DNA from: a virus
IMG/VR virus record: IMGVR_UViG_3300046012_000272
Span: 1 to 48,201 of that record
Strand: one strand, 5' to 3'
Length of the DNA stretch: 48,201 bases
Shown one piece after another: positions 13,680 through 23,255 of the stretch; within the stretch, counting starts at the first letter, position 1; every line of letters starts with the position of its first letter. A model generated the notes under the pieces. That model was not told the origin of the DNA, searched no databases, and saw nothing but the letters and a program-made list of their open reading frames with translations. Made by a program: the position numbers and the translations under genes.

Positions 13680-16271
13680 GTCGGACTTCTTCTGCCCGGT
13701 TGAAGCAGCCCATTCGGCATAGGCGCGGTTTGCTGCAATATCATGAGCGCGCGCCGCGACATTCGCCAGCTTGCCCGCTCCCATGGCTGTTCCGCCTGCA
13801 ATAATCGGAAGCATTGCACTACCGCCCGACGCCATGTGAGCCATGCCGCCGACAACGGCTCCTGGTACAAGGCTTTGCAGAACATCTTTACCAGAGCGTG
13901 GCTCACGCACTGCCCGCGCCTTCTGACCAGCTTGACGGATAGCTGTTGCAGAGTTCTTCGTGAGAAGGTTGTCGGTCTCTGCAATATCGCGCCAGTCATT
14001 CAATCGCCGCACGATTTCGTCGGCATTATCTTTTCCGATCACAGATGCAATGCGCTGGTGAGCATAGCTGTTTTCAGGAACGTCCATGCCGCGCCGGACA
14101 TTCATGATTTTGTTATTCGCTCCGAATAGGACGCCTTGAGCGACAGCGCGCTTCTCCGCGTCAGAAGCCCCGGCCATCCATTGCTTCCACATATCAGGAT
14201 GGTTCGCGATCAACCCTTCCGCCCCTGTCGGGTTAGAAAAGATGCTGAAACCTTCTTTGAAAGCCTCATCAACAGCCTTGTCATTGGCGTATTGCTTGAG
14301 TGCGGGGCGGTATTGACCGCCTGAGGCCTTGTCGATCGTACCGACGAGCTTGTCCCGCGCGTTGTGCAGGTCGAATGCCATATTACGATCTGATCCGGTT
14401 GCGCTCTTGCTGAGGTTTCCGGCTTCTTCCCGCAACCGCGACTGAAGACCGTGAACAAAGTCAGCGCTTCGATATTCGGTCGGACCTTTCACGATCATCT
14501 TTAGGGCATCGTCAATTGGCCCGACAATCTTCTGCTTCTTTGCGAGCGCCTTTAGTCCTGAGGTTAGGTCTTCTTCCGAGGTATTGCCGCGCCGTGCGCT
14601 ATTCAGTAGCCGTCGCGCTTCCGTGAAATCAGCCGCCCGTTTTTCGGACATCCCCCCCGTCTTCAGGGCCGCGTTGACCGGATCGATAGCAAATTTCACG
14701 CGCTCATTGAGCGGCGCGGCTTCGCCGGACGTGATGTCGCTCCTTAGATTAAGGAGCCGCACCTGTGTCGGGTTGAGCGGAATGCGCGGCGTTTCGCCAG
14801 CAATCGCTTCCGGAGATCCAATCATCCGGTCAATCGGAGCCGTCAGCGACTTGACTGGAATTGGTGCGGCATTCTCAAGTGCAGGCTGGATCAGGTTCTT
14901 TCCGGTATCGGCCGCTTTCTGTTTCAGCCCCTGGATTGTCTGCGCCATATTCGGCGTCGGACCCAGAGCATCCTCAAATATATTAACAGCATCACTTTGA
15001 CGTCCCGCCATGCGATCCTTCTGGAACTGGTTCAGGAAATTCATGGCGGACGTGTTTTGCGGATCGGTCGCGAGGCCAGCGGCATTGCCACGCACGGACG
15101 GAACGACATCCATCAAGGTCAACTTCGGATTGCTTTCGAGGCGAGACGCGACAGCGGGCAAGTTTTCCTGCCCGATATCCTTCACGATATCCCTAAGCGC
15201 ACTGACGGTTGGACGTGCAGCATTGGCAATAGTCGCCCCCGCAAGGGATGGGGGGATCATCGCGGCCAACTCCCCGAACCGAGGATTACCGGTCATCTTT
15301 GTTATAGGAGAGTCCACCGCCTGAGCGAAAGCAGATGGATAGCCGAGAAGGCCCATCGCAAGTTCACCAACGCCGGTTGCAGTTTTGTTCTGTCCGATGT
15401 CATTGACGCCTTGGGTAACGGTGCTACCAGCCTGATTGACAAGCTCATGCAAGCGGCTGCCGTAATCCTGCGCTACCGTCGCAACACCTTCCGGCAGATT
15501 CATGAGCGGCTTTAACGTGCGCTCGACAAACTCGTTTGCTGGTTCAGCCGGACGCGCTGGCACCGTGATATGCAGCATCTTGCCATCAAAAGCGTCAGGA
15601 ACCGGAGGACCGATGCCGTTATCCGATGTGTTCTTGGCATTCGCGGCTGGCGCTACTGCTGCCTGCGGTGCAGCGCTCTTAGCTGTCAAAAATTCATTTA
15701 GATAATCGTTGGGCTGCTGCTGATCCGTTGACGGTTGCGTGCTGGTGTCGGTCGCGGCCTGTGCCGGCGCAGTTTTCGCGGCTGTGAACTCACTCAGATA
15801 ATCGGGCGCATTCTGAGCCATTGCAGTTCCAGTATTCGAAGGAGAGTAATGGTCAGGATTGAAAAACGTGTGCGCGCCGATCTTCAATCCTTGACCTTGC
15901 GCCCAATCAGGAAGCGTGCCGCCGCGACGTTGACGAACGATAACAGGATCGAGAAAGTGCGTGGCCCCATTCGTCGGATCAGGCGTTGAGCCAGACAGAA
16001 CGCCATCAACGATCTTGCCGACGTTTTGATATTCGGGCGAATTTGTCGGGATCGACATCAATTCTTTAGATCGAGTTTGCCACGGCTCAAACTGAGAGGG
16101 AGCCAGCACTACGTCAGTCGGAGACTTGCCATAATTCCCCGCATTGACGCGGTTCATAATCACGCTGGTAACAGCGGCTTGCCCGACCGGAGGCTGATCG
16201 CCGGCCTCCCCGATCACTGTCCGGATAATGTAATCCCGGTCCTGATCCGAAATACCATCATTCCCCGGCAT
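13572..16271 (-). CDS. large ejection/internal virion protein with SleB-like cell-wall hydrolase domain
   Basis: 899 residues from ATG 16271, chosen for GGAGG in front; the longer frame overlaps the upstream gene deeply. Residues about 5-125 match the SleB/Hydrolase_2 type of cell-wall hydrolase: IIRTVIGEAGDQ with the catalytic Glu, AAVTSVIMNRV, PSQFEPW and THFLDP. Then a low-complexity linker with a repeated DYLSEF/DYLNEF-TAK motif, a hydrophobic-helical middle, and a long helical C-terminal body. By position (after two other ejection candidates) and size it is the P22/T7-type injected protein that opens the peptidoglycan for DNA entry. Confidence 0.75.
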   Translation of the reverse strand: MPGNDGISDQDRDYIIRTVIGEAGDQPPVGQAAVTSVIMNRVNAGNYGKSPTDVVLAPSQFEPWQTRSKELMSIPTNSPEYQNVGKIVDGVLSGSTPDPTNGATHFLDPVIVRQRRGGTLPDWAQGQGLKIGAHTFFNPDHYSPSNTGTAMAQNAPDYLSEFTAAKTAPAQAATDTSTQPSTDQQQPNDYLNEFLTAKSAAPQAAVAPAANAKNTSDNGIGPPVPDAFDGKMLHITVPARPAEPANEFVERTLKPLMNLPEGVATVAQDYGSRLHELVNQAGSTVTQGVNDIGQNKTATGVGELAMGLLGYPSAFAQAVDSPITKMTGNPRFGELAAMIPPSLAGATIANAARPTVSALRDIVKDIGQENLPAVASRLESNPKLTLMDVVPSVRGNAAGLATDPQNTSAMNFLNQFQKDRMAGRQSDAVNIFEDALGPTPNMAQTIQGLKQKAADTGKNLIQPALENAAPIPVKSLTAPIDRMIGSPEAIAGETPRIPLNPTQVRLLNLRSDITSGEAAPLNERVKFAIDPVNAALKTGGMSEKRAADFTEARRLLNSARRGNTSEEDLTSGLKALAKKQKIVGPIDDALKMIVKGPTEYRSADFVHGLQSRLREEAGNLSKSATGSDRNMAFDLHNARDKLVGTIDKASGGQYRPALKQYANDKAVDEAFKEGFSIFSNPTGAEGLIANHPDMWKQWMAGASDAEKRAVAQGVLFGANNKIMNVRRGMDVPENSYAHQRIASVIGKDNADEIVRRLNDWRDIAETDNLLTKNSATAIRQAGQKARAVREPRSGKDVLQSLVPGAVVGGMAHMASGGSAMLPIIAGGTAMGAGKLANVAARAHDIAANRAYAEWAASTGQKKSDLIKILRDASAKANPASNSQKLLNLVPPALLQALPR

Positions 16272-17619
16272 TATGTTCGCCTCCGGGGCGCGTGATGATG
16301 CCGTTATTGATTGCCATCTGCACCGAATTATTAAAGCGGGCACGTTCCTTGGGATTCTTCAGGGTCTTTTGCAGGTTTTGAAGCTGCTTCTGATCCATCA
16401 GATCGACCATGAAAGCGCGAGGATCGACATTCGTTGCCCAGCGTGAAGCCCACGTGGAGAACTGACCGGGCTGTACGCCAGATCGATCCGCTTCCAACGT
16501 TTGCGCTTGCTCCATCCTGCGAAGGCCGATGGTTGCTTTCGTCAAATCAACAGCCGCAAGATTGGAAATGTGCGTATTCGGATTTGCAGTAAGTGCCGTG
16601 GACATCGCCTGATCGGTACCATGGCCGAAAGCTGCTGCACGACTTCCAGCCGCCTGCGTCAGGTATTTCTTGGCCTCGTCAAAATCCTTGATCGAGTTCG
16701 GGTCGATCTTCACGCCCGGCAGCCATGACAGATTCGATTGCAGGAAGGATTTGACGGTGTTCAGTTCGTCCGTTCCCGGACCTGTTCCAGTCGGGCCAAG
16801 CCGCTCAAGAGCGCCGAGCGACTGTTGCAGCGGATAGATGTCTGCACCGAAATTCGCAGCCTTGGCGCGGGCGTTGCCCATAAGTGCACCGGACTGAGAA
16901 GCGGCCTCTTGGAAGCCTGGAGCGGGTGCCATTTGCATGCCCGTTCCGCCGCCAGTATTTGGTGCGGCCGGGGCGGCAATAACACCGGACTGTCCGGACA
17001 GTCCGGTTGTGGCCGGTCCCACCCCACCACGACGCAGGATCGCTTCGCCCGTCGAAATCTGCGTCGGCGCACCGCCTGCGGTTGGAGGTCCGGCCTCCCC
17101 GCCAAGGGCCGCATTTCCGAGCGAGAAAATGCCTTGCGTGGCGATGTACTTTTTTAAAGCCTTCGGGTCATTACCGATCGCATTGGCTCCATCTACAAGG
17201 CTTTGGATCATTTCAGGAGGAGCGTTTGTATTCCGAGCAACTGATACGGCCCAATTGTTTATGTCCCGCATCGTGGGATTTGGAAGCGCTGCCAGAGAGC
17301 CAAGGGTCGATTGCAGATATTTCTGCTGGTTCTGCTGATTGGCAAACTGTGTTCCGACGTTGCCCTGAGCCTGTCCGATGCCTTCGCCAGCCAAAAAGCC
17401 ACCCGTCCCGGCAATGTCGTGAATCAACCCGCGCTGATCCACGTTGCCGTTCGGGTCCACATTGGCCTTATAGGCGTTGCCGATGGCTTGCCGCGCATCA
17501 TAGGTCTGGTTGAATAGCTTGTTCTGGTTAGCCGCGCCGACAAGCTGCAAGACTTGCAGTGGCGTCATCGCCGTATTGGCGGGATTCGGCTTATAAAAGC
17601 TGGTGTCGGTGTCTGTCAC
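16258..17619 (-). CDS. putative DNA-ejection (internal virion) protein
   Basis: 453 residues, Gln/Asn/Ala/Gly-rich, no catalytic motif. Overlaps the ends of both neighbours (ATGA with 17616, 14 bases with the SleB-domain gene). Size, composition and position in a row of three with the neighbouring genes match the P22 gp7/gp20/gp16 set of ejection proteins, but sequence similarity cannot be judged here. Confidence 0.6.
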   Translation of the reverse strand: MTDTDTSFYKPNPANTAMTPLQVLQLVGAANQNKLFNQTYDARQAIGNAYKANVDPNGNVDQRGLIHDIAGTGGFLAGEGIGQAQGNVGTQFANQQNQQKYLQSTLGSLAALPNPTMRDINNWAVSVARNTNAPPEMIQSLVDGANAIGNDPKALKKYIATQGIFSLGNAALGGEAGPPTAGGAPTQISTGEAILRRGGVGPATTGLSGQSGVIAAPAAPNTGGGTGMQMAPAPGFQEAASQSGALMGNARAKAANFGADIYPLQQSLGALERLGPTGTGPGTDELNTVKSFLQSNLSWLPGVKIDPNSIKDFDEAKKYLTQAAGSRAAAFGHGTDQAMSTALTANPNTHISNLAAVDLTKATIGLRRMEQAQTLEADRSGVQPGQFSTWASRWATNVDPRAFMVDLMDQKQLQNLQKTLKNPKERARFNNSVQMAINNGIITRPGGEHNAGE

Positions 17620-18170
17620 TTCGCGGCACCTTGATAATGAGCCATCAGGCCAGCCATGTTGTCGGCGTGATTATCCGGCGTCCATTCGTCAGGCTCTTGG
17701 TCTTCTGGCAATTGGGCGTTCCGGTGCTGCTGAAGCACGGTCAACTGAGCCTGTGTCGCCGTATTCATGATGTTTTCGACGAACTTTTTCTGCTGGATCG
17801 GATCGTCGGGCAGGTTTTTGATCGAGTTCATAATCTCGGGGAGAGACAGAACCTTAGAGCCGAGCAATTTACTGGCTGCATCGAGAAGCTTGGGCCGCAC
17901 GTTCGTTTTTCCGAGGTTCGGATCGGCAATTACCGGAGCCATAGCCGACTTGATCTGGCCGAACCGGTGCATGGCAGCAACAGCCTGTGCATGGGTCGGC
18001 GCTGGGGCCGGTTGCTGCTGAGGGGCTGCCTGAGCGGCCAGCGCGGCCAGTGGATTCCCTCCCTGCGGTTGGGGCTGTGCAGGTGCCCCCGCCGGAGAAG
18101 CCGCCACAGGGGCTTGCGGAGTCGCCTGAGCGCCCTTCGCGGCGGCTATGAGATCCATGATTCCAGTCAT
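17616..18170 (-). CDS. putative DNA-ejection or tail-accessory protein
   Basis: 184 residues: a Pro/Ala/Gln-rich low-complexity segment (residues 15-60), then a helical part with LLDAASKLLGSKVLSLPEI and an acidic C terminus. Coupled to the next gene by ATGA. Unknown family; placed among ejection proteins by context. Confidence 0.55.
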   Translation of the reverse strand: MTGIMDLIAAAKGAQATPQAPVAASPAGAPAQPQPQGGNPLAALAAQAAPQQQPAPAPTHAQAVAAMHRFGQIKSAMAPVIADPNLGKTNVRPKLLDAASKLLGSKVLSLPEIMNSIKNLPDDPIQQKKFVENIMNTATQAQLTVLQQHRNAQLPEDQEPDEWTPDNHADNMAGLMAHYQGAAK

Positions 18171-18175
18171 GCTAG

Positions 18176-19000
18176 TTATGCCGCCGCATCGAGGAAGTTA
18201 AAGCCACCATCGGACACGCCAGATGCCGTCCCGGCATTGATCGGATTCGCATACAAGCCGCCGCCACCTCCTCCGAGGAGTTGGTTAAGCAGGACCGCGC
18301 TTGATGCTGACTGTCCAAGGCCGCCAATTGCATTCGCGCCAGCCGTTGCCGCGCCTGCTTGAGCATTACCGGCACCGATGAGCGAACTGGAAATCCCCTG
18401 ACCGGTCGTTGTGGCGTTGCCAGCGAGAGAGGAAGCAGCACCAGCGCCGGTGTTGGTCAGGTTCTGAAGGGTGTTCGCGCCGGTCGTGACGGAATTGGTG
18501 AGGGCGTTCACGACGTTTTGCCACGTGGTCTGCGCCAGCCCTTCGGCATAGTTCGCAGACCCCTTCGCGAGCGCGCCGCCGGGACCGGCAAGACCGCGAG
18601 CGGCAAGCGCATTCCCGACAGCTTTCTGCCCATATGTATTCGCGAACTGAAATCCAGGCGTCTGCTCAAGTGTCGCGGTCATATCCGCGCCGGGCGTCGT
18701 CAGTTTCAAGAGAGAAGCGAGCGGAGAATTGGGATCGGACGTGTTCAGGAAGGCCTGCAATTCAGGAAGCGTGGCCTTCCCGCTATCGATAAACGGCTGC
18801 AATTCCTGCTTCGATGTATTGAACATCTGCTGCTGAGCATTGATCGCGGCATTGGCTGCCGCCGTCTGCGCATTAGCCGCCTTGTTCGCCCCGAAGATGC
18901 TTGCGCCCGCTCCGAGCGCACCAGCCCCGAGAATGGCAGCGCCAACGTGGCAATCGGTGCGAGGCTCAAATTCCTGCGGCTCAAGTATGCTGTATTTCAT
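18176..19000 (-). CDS. putative DNA-ejection protein, Gly/Ala/Asn-rich
   Basis: 274 residues from ATG 19000 (ATGA overlap with the acetyltransferase gene). Contains a hydrophobic Gly/Ala stretch near residues 20-40 (AAILGAGALGAGASIFGA), a coiled Ala/Gln helix, and long Ala/Gly/Thr-rich repeats to a GGGGGG run before the C terminus. Such sequences are typical of short-tailed phage internal or ejected proteins that pass the membrane. No motif for an enzyme. Confidence 0.6.
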   Translation of the reverse strand: MKYSILEPQEFEPRTDCHVGAAILGAGALGAGASIFGANKAANAQTAAANAAINAQQQMFNTSKQELQPFIDSGKATLPELQAFLNTSDPNSPLASLLKLTTPGADMTATLEQTPGFQFANTYGQKAVGNALAARGLAGPGGALAKGSANYAEGLAQTTWQNVVNALTNSVTTGANTLQNLTNTGAGAASSLAGNATTTGQGISSSLIGAGNAQAGAATAGANAIGGLGQSASSAVLLNQLLGGGGGGLYANPINAGTASGVSDGGFNFLDAAA

Positions 19001-19455
19001 GTGATCCACTTCGCGCAGTAAACGTCCGCTGGCTCAAAGCCCATCGCCCCGAGCAGCTTGTCCATCCCGAGAGGGTTGTGAGCTTTGTACCCGCTGAACC
19101 AAATCTTCACGCCGCGACGGCGCATCTCACGCTCAACACAACGAAAGAGAGGAATGGCTAGGCCGCGATCACGCTGCGACGGAACGACATAGGCAATGTC
19201 CATCGTGCCCGTGAGCGTTTCGCCGTAATGAAACCCCGGTGCGACTTGCGCGATGTAATAAGCCGCGATCTTCCCATCCTTACGAACGGTTGTCAGGAAC
19301 AACGATCCGGCCTGCTCGCGTCTGACGTATTCGGCCCATTGCGGCTTGAGCGGCATTTTCTCTTTGTGGAGAGCAAGTTCTTCCCAATGGAGGTCGATGA
19401 TCTCTTTGATTTCAGGGATGGCCTGTTCAAAGGATTCCACGGCAGCAGTTATCAT
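18997..19455 (-). CDS. GNAT-family N-acetyltransferase
   Basis: 152 residues. Contains the acetyl-CoA motif in the form VVPSQRDRGLAIPLF (Q/R-x-x-G-x-A) after a beta strand MDIAYV, and the C-terminal KIWFSGYKAHNPLG segment typical of phage GNATs. Transfers an acetyl group to an amine; substrate unknown. Placed between the oxygenase and the ejection-protein genes with ATGA overlaps on both sides, so it is co-translated with virion genes. May modify a virion or host protein. Confidence 0.75.
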   Translation of the reverse strand: MITAAVESFEQAIPEIKEIIDLHWEELALHKEKMPLKPQWAEYVRREQAGSLFLTTVRKDGKIAAYYIAQVAPGFHYGETLTGTMDIAYVVPSQRDRGLAIPLFRCVEREMRRRGVKIWFSGYKAHNPLGMDKLLGAMGFEPADVYCAKWIT

Positions 19456-19985
19456 CCGGGGCGAACGTCCACGATCATGACGATGCGGTCGTCTGCGCTA
19501 TTGTTCACAACGCTATGTGTCGAGCCGTTGTCGATCAGCCAGACCTCTCCAGCCTTGAACGTCACGGTTTCGTCTTCGATCTTGAACAGGGCACCGGGAA
19601 GGCTTTGCAATGCAATCTGATAGCGCTTGTAGAAGAGCGCTGGCGCTCCGCCATCCACATGAGGCGTGATCTGTTTGCCGGGTCCGAGCTTCGTAATGAT
19701 GACACGGCCGAGTTGAACCGCTTCAACGGCCTTCATGATGCCGAAAACGATGTCCCGCGACTGTGGAAGTGCTGACCATGCCGGGTAAGGCACCGTTTCG
19801 CGGTCGTTTGCTGGGTCTTTCGAATCCGCAGGATTAAACCAGAGCCAAATGTCTTCCGCTTCTGAATGTGGAGTGCCGGGAAACTGCGTGCGAAGGTCGT
19901 TCTGGTTCCACAATTCCGGCTGACGTTGTACGGCATGCAGGAGAGGCAGCGTGTTGACCTCTCCGACCTTGAAGAAGTGCTTCAT
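19452..19985 (-). CDS. 2-oxoglutarate/Fe(II) oxygenase, aspartyl/asparaginyl hydroxylase-like
   Basis: 177 residues. Metal ligands: His and Asp in ITPHVDGG and a distal His in STHSVVNNSADDR; the Arg ten residues after that His would bind 2-oxoglutarate. The beta strands around them (VIITKLGPG, VWLIDNG, IVMIVDV) fit a cupin-like AspH fold. Expected to hydroxylate a protein side chain. Sits in the middle of the virion operon, coupled by ATGA to the GNAT gene, suggesting the two act on the same target. Confidence 0.75.
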   Translation of the reverse strand: MKHFFKVGEVNTLPLLHAVQRQPELWNQNDLRTQFPGTPHSEAEDIWLWFNPADSKDPANDRETVPYPAWSALPQSRDIVFGIMKAVEAVQLGRVIITKLGPGKQITPHVDGGAPALFYKRYQIALQSLPGALFKIEDETVTFKAGEVWLIDNGSTHSVVNNSADDRIVMIVDVRPG

Positions 19986-20191
19986 TTGCCCTTCTTTTTG
20001 CCAATGCCGGGGAATTTCTTGTGAACGGCGGCTTTGACTTCCTTCTTTTCGGAAGGCGTTCCGTGCTGAGCCACGCGAGCGAGCGCATTTCTCGCATGAG
20101 CCTTATCTTCTACCGGATAGGCCCGTTTGCCGGGGACAGCGAAGTCTTTCTTCGGAAGCGATTTGCGCTTCTTCGTCGTCAGTTCAGCCAT
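19982..20191 (-). CDS. small basic hypothetical protein
   Basis: 69 residues, very Lys/Arg-rich, with the segment RNALARVAQHGTPSEKKEVK found, as far as I remember, in many phage and bacterial small basic proteins of unknown role. Nucleic-acid binding is plausible. ATGA overlap with the oxygenase gene. Confidence 0.65.
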   Translation of the reverse strand: MAELTTKKRKSLPKKDFAVPGKRAYPVEDKAHARNALARVAQHGTPSEKKEVKAAVHKKFPGIGKKKGK

Positions 20192-20196
20192 GATGA

Positions 20197-20637
20197 TTAT
20201 CCGAGTTGGAGCGAACTAAATTCTGTTGCTGATAGTTGATAGAAAATCTGTGTCTTGTTGTTTGCGAGCGCATAAGGCGCGTTCGCTGCAAGGCTATCGA
20301 TTGAACAGCCTATCGGGGGATAGACGTTCAATGACGCGCCGCCTTTGTTGAAGATTGTGGATTCAAATCCAACGCCAAATGCATTGAGAACGACGCCGGA
20401 ATTAGCCGGAGCCATAGAAATCACATTCCATTCCGACGAAAGAGGCGTTGCATCGGCCTGCGTCGTGCCGCCTGCGACCACACCTGTTCCGACAAGGTAA
20501 GGAATGGTCGCCGCAGAGCGCGTATAAAGACCGTAGAAGAACCGCCACCACGGCTGCGAAGTAAGACCGCCCGCATCAAGGATGGGCATTTGCTGCGTCG
20601 GCATGGACAGCGGGGCATTTGTGCTTACGGCAGCCAT
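20197..20637 (-). CDS. putative virion structural protein
   Basis: 146 residues. N terminus LSMPTQQMPILDAGGLTSQPWWRFF is followed by a beta-rich, Ala/Gly/Asn-rich domain. Such short proteins lie next to gp10-like head-tail proteins in P22-like phages of Rhizobiales. Structural role inferred from context only. Confidence 0.6.
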   Translation of the reverse strand: MAAVSTNAPLSMPTQQMPILDAGGLTSQPWWRFFYGLYTRSAATIPYLVGTGVVAGGTTQADATPLSSEWNVISMAPANSGVVLNAFGVGFESTIFNKGGASLNVYPPIGCSIDSLAANAPYALANNKTQIFYQLSATEFSSLQLG

Positions 20638-20780
20638 TGCACGTCCGCATCCCGCTTATTTGCCTCGATCAGCACCTCTTGCTGGGTTGCGTATTCGTTT
20701 TTCGCACGTCCAGCCTCGTTCTTGAATCGAGACAGAAACCAACGTCCATCCTCTTGCCAGCCGTAGAGTTTCGTCCTCAT
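20625..20780 (-). CDS. small hypothetical protein
   Basis: 51 residues, ATG 20780 to TAA 20625, overlapping the upstream gene by ATGA and the downstream gene by 13 bases. Begins MRTKLYGWQEDGRWFLSRFK and ends with an acidic/basic helix. The tight packing and good protein-like sequence support it as real. Unknown function. Confidence 0.65.
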   Translation of the reverse strand: MRTKLYGWQEDGRWFLSRFKNEAGRAKNEYATQQEVLIEANKRDADVQWLP

Positions 20781-22219
20781 GAATCGGCCTTCTCTACGTC
20801 GATATACACGCCGTTAAGGGCGGTCTTTACGTCTTCGGACCAGAACAGTTCATAGACACGATCACGGGCCATGCCGAGCCGTTGAAATTGCGGGCTCATT
20901 CCGTATTGCCCGATCTTGCCCATCGTGGTCATGATCGGATCGCTCCACGTCGCGCCTCTATCGTCGCTGTAGCGCATGTTCAATTGCGGGTCGGCATCGT
21001 TATCAGTGGTTGTGCCGCATTGAATGTCTGCAACAAGCGCCCAATGCGTGATCCGGTCCATTTCGCTGAGGACGTGCGGAAAACCGCGTCGGAAGAAAAT
21101 GGGTGCGCCGTTGTCCGTATAAGTCTCAGTATCGATTTGGTAGAGAAGCCCCGTTTCCCAATCCTGCCCGATGACGTTGCCGTAAGCATGAGCATAGAAC
21201 GGGCAACGGTCGCGATGCTCTATGCCGTCATTGTCGGCCCATGTGAGTTCGTGCCATTGCTCTGTCGCGAGGTCGAAAGCCCATGACTTGTCAGCGGCCG
21301 GAAACGACAGAATGTAGAAGGTGTGGCCGTCCACCTGATAGGAACCAGCAACGGCGTCCGTCAGGTCTGGGTATTTCTGCAATTCCTGTTCGATTGCATG
21401 GGTTGAAATGCGCTTGGCATTGTATCCGTCCGATTTGACGACAATTCCCTGCCCTTTCAGGTCTTGGGCCAGCCAGTACAGAGAGACATCGATCGACATC
21501 ATCGAATACGTTGCGATGCAACCGTATGGGACGAACGTTGATGCAATGGCCTCAAACGGAAAGTCAGGAGCGCCGGAGAGATACCACGGCTCTGTACTCA
21601 ACTCGCCAATCAGCCAGACTTCGCGCTGACGAACGCCCAAGGTCTTGATGTTGTCGGCATAGGATGACTTCGACGCAATATCGAGCGCGTTGAACGTCAC
21701 GCTGTTGGGGAGCGATATGTACCAGAATGGCGTCCCAGGTGCATTGAACAGAAAGAAGCTTTGCAGATAATCGACACGGTTTGATCCGACGAACAGTCCC
21801 GTAGGATCGACAATCGGCGCGAACGCCCGCGTGTCCATTGTGATGACCCAGCCGCTCGGCGTGCCATTCACAACTGCAATCTGATTGCCTGCGTCTTGTC
21901 CGTTATCCGCCATCGAAATAATGGACGTTCCATGCCCGATATTTCCAATGGCAGAGAACGCAAAGGCGTCGTTCACGAAATAGATCGTGTCATCGACTGT
22001 GGCGTATAGATCGCCGTTTGTCGCACGATACAGCCCGCGCCCGGCACCAAGCTTTGGCGGGATAGCCAAGAGCTTCTTGCCGGGACGCTGGTAATGTGTG
22101 ACGGGGACCGGAGGCTTTGTGTCCTGAGGATTGCCCTCTGGATACAGATTCCGACAAACTTGCGCATTCGCGATTATCGAACGCGCCTGATATGCCCCGG
22201 ACGTGAGCGGTATCAGCAT
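20777..22219 (-). CDS. head-tail joining/DNA stabilisation protein (P22 gp10-like)
   Basis: 480 residues from ATG 22219 (TAATG overlap with the upstream gene). Begins with PLTSGAYQARSIIANAQVCRNLYPE, the N-terminal pattern I associate with the phage packaged-DNA stabilisation protein gp10, followed by repeated beta-blade-like segments with WYLSG, FDLATEQWHELT and CPFYAHAYG. In P22, gp10 plugs the portal-gp4 channel and carries the tail. Position after gp4-like and before ejection proteins agrees. Confidence 0.8.
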   Translation of the reverse strand: MLIPLTSGAYQARSIIANAQVCRNLYPEGNPQDTKPPVPVTHYQRPGKKLLAIPPKLGAGRGLYRATNGDLYATVDDTIYFVNDAFAFSAIGNIGHGTSIISMADNGQDAGNQIAVVNGTPSGWVITMDTRAFAPIVDPTGLFVGSNRVDYLQSFFLFNAPGTPFWYISLPNSVTFNALDIASKSSYADNIKTLGVRQREVWLIGELSTEPWYLSGAPDFPFEAIASTFVPYGCIATYSMMSIDVSLYWLAQDLKGQGIVVKSDGYNAKRISTHAIEQELQKYPDLTDAVAGSYQVDGHTFYILSFPAADKSWAFDLATEQWHELTWADNDGIEHRDRCPFYAHAYGNVIGQDWETGLLYQIDTETYTDNGAPIFFRRGFPHVLSEMDRITHWALVADIQCGTTTDNDADPQLNMRYSDDRGATWSDPIMTTMGKIGQYGMSPQFQRLGMARDRVYELFWSEDVKTALNGVYIDVEKADS

Positions 22220-22620
22220 TAGGCGGACTTGATCGCCGCCCAAGCGCCGTTCGAAGCGCAGAAGAACCGAGCGCTGACACCCGTCGCAAGTGTATAGGCC
22301 GTGGCCGTTGCAGAACCGTTGATGGTGTCCGTTCCGCGACCGTAAATGTCGAGAGTGCTTGCACCTGCATTATAGATGCAGAACTCAGTACCCGCCAAAG
22401 CCTGCGGAGCAAGAACACTATCCCCATCTGCCGCCACGGTTGCGACTTCAATCAGGGCAACAGCGGCCGGCAACTGAAGCGCGGCGGCTTTCGTGCCGCC
22501 TGAATGCGCAACAAGTCCATTTACTGAACTGCGGTTCTGACCGTTGGCTAAACCACGGAGCCAAATGCCGTCTTGGAGAGCCTGACGAGAATTCTGAGCG
22601 GGAGCGGTGCCGACTGACAT
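22219..22620 (-). CDS. small virion-type protein
   Basis: 133 residues from ATG 22620 (AAGGAG in front). Central part resembles beta-rich phage tail or decoration proteins (FCIYNAGASTLDIYGRG, TGVSARFFCASNGAW). Coupled to the gp10-like gene by TAATG. Structural function inferred. Confidence 0.6.
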   Translation of the reverse strand: MSVGTAPAQNSRQALQDGIWLRGLANGQNRSSVNGLVAHSGGTKAAALQLPAAVALIEVATVAADGDSVLAPQALAGTEFCIYNAGASTLDIYGRGTDTINGSATATAYTLATGVSARFFCASNGAWAAIKSA

Positions 22621-22636
22621 TGTAGTCTCCTTGTGG

Positions 22637-23242
22637 TTAAGCCGCCTGAGATTGGTTGAACAACTCACTCATCGGGACGCCTCGTTTGAGACGTTTTCCC
22701 AAAGCCTTTCGACCGATTCCGCTTCTGCGTGATGCCTCAGAGAGGCACATGCGACCCCACGGAGTATCAACGATGACCGAACTGCGCCGATTGGCGGCCT
22801 GTTCGCGGAAGGTTGCCCATCGGCAATTCGACGGTTCGTAATTCCCGTCATTGTTGATGCGATCGATTGTCAGACCCAGCTTCCAGCCTGCGCCCATATC
22901 TTCGAAGAAATGTTCGAAAACATGCCAACGCGCACAAACAGAAATTCCCCGGCCGCCATATCGATCAAAATGCGCAGATTTCGGATTTTCGCAGCGCTGC
23001 TTCATGCGCGTCCAAACGCCATGCAAAAGCGTCCGGCTTTGACCATGCGTGGTGTTCACTACACTGGCGATCTCATTACGAAGGCAGCCACATGAGAACG
23101 AACGCTTGCCGAGACTTCCTTGCTGAATGACTCCGGTATTTCCGCAATCACAAATGCAGTTCCAATAATAATGCGGTCCCTTTTTGTGGCTGTAAGACGT
23201 GACAGTCCATCGCGTGAACCTCACGCCGATCAGATCGAGCAT
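22637..23242 (-). CDS. HNH homing-type endonuclease
   Basis: 201 residues. N-terminal zinc-ribbon-like part with NCICDCG and SCGC, then the typical free-standing phage HNH domain: [20 protein letters not shown], a [12 protein letters not shown] helix, [20 protein letters not shown] and EQAANRR, then a C-terminal helix-turn-helix ([18 protein letters not shown]) likely for target recognition. Lies between gp4-like and gp10-like genes but does not belong to head assembly; a selfish intronless homing gene. Intact. Confidence 0.85.
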   Translation of the reverse strand: MLDLIGVRFTRWTVTSYSHKKGPHYYWNCICDCGNTGVIQQGSLGKRSFSCGCLRNEIASVVNTTHGQSRTLLHGVWTRMKQRCENPKSAHFDRYGGRGISVCARWHVFEHFFEDMGAGWKLGLTIDRINNDGNYEPSNCRWATFREQAANRRSSVIVDTPWGRMCLSEASRRSGIGRKALGKRLKRGVPMSELFNQSQAA

Positions 23243-23255
23243 GTTATAATTTCCG

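Noticed and set aside
17559-18362. Plus-strand ORF of 267 codons
   Set aside because: Lies across two coupled minus genes for virion proteins; Arg/Cys/Trp-rich shadow composition.
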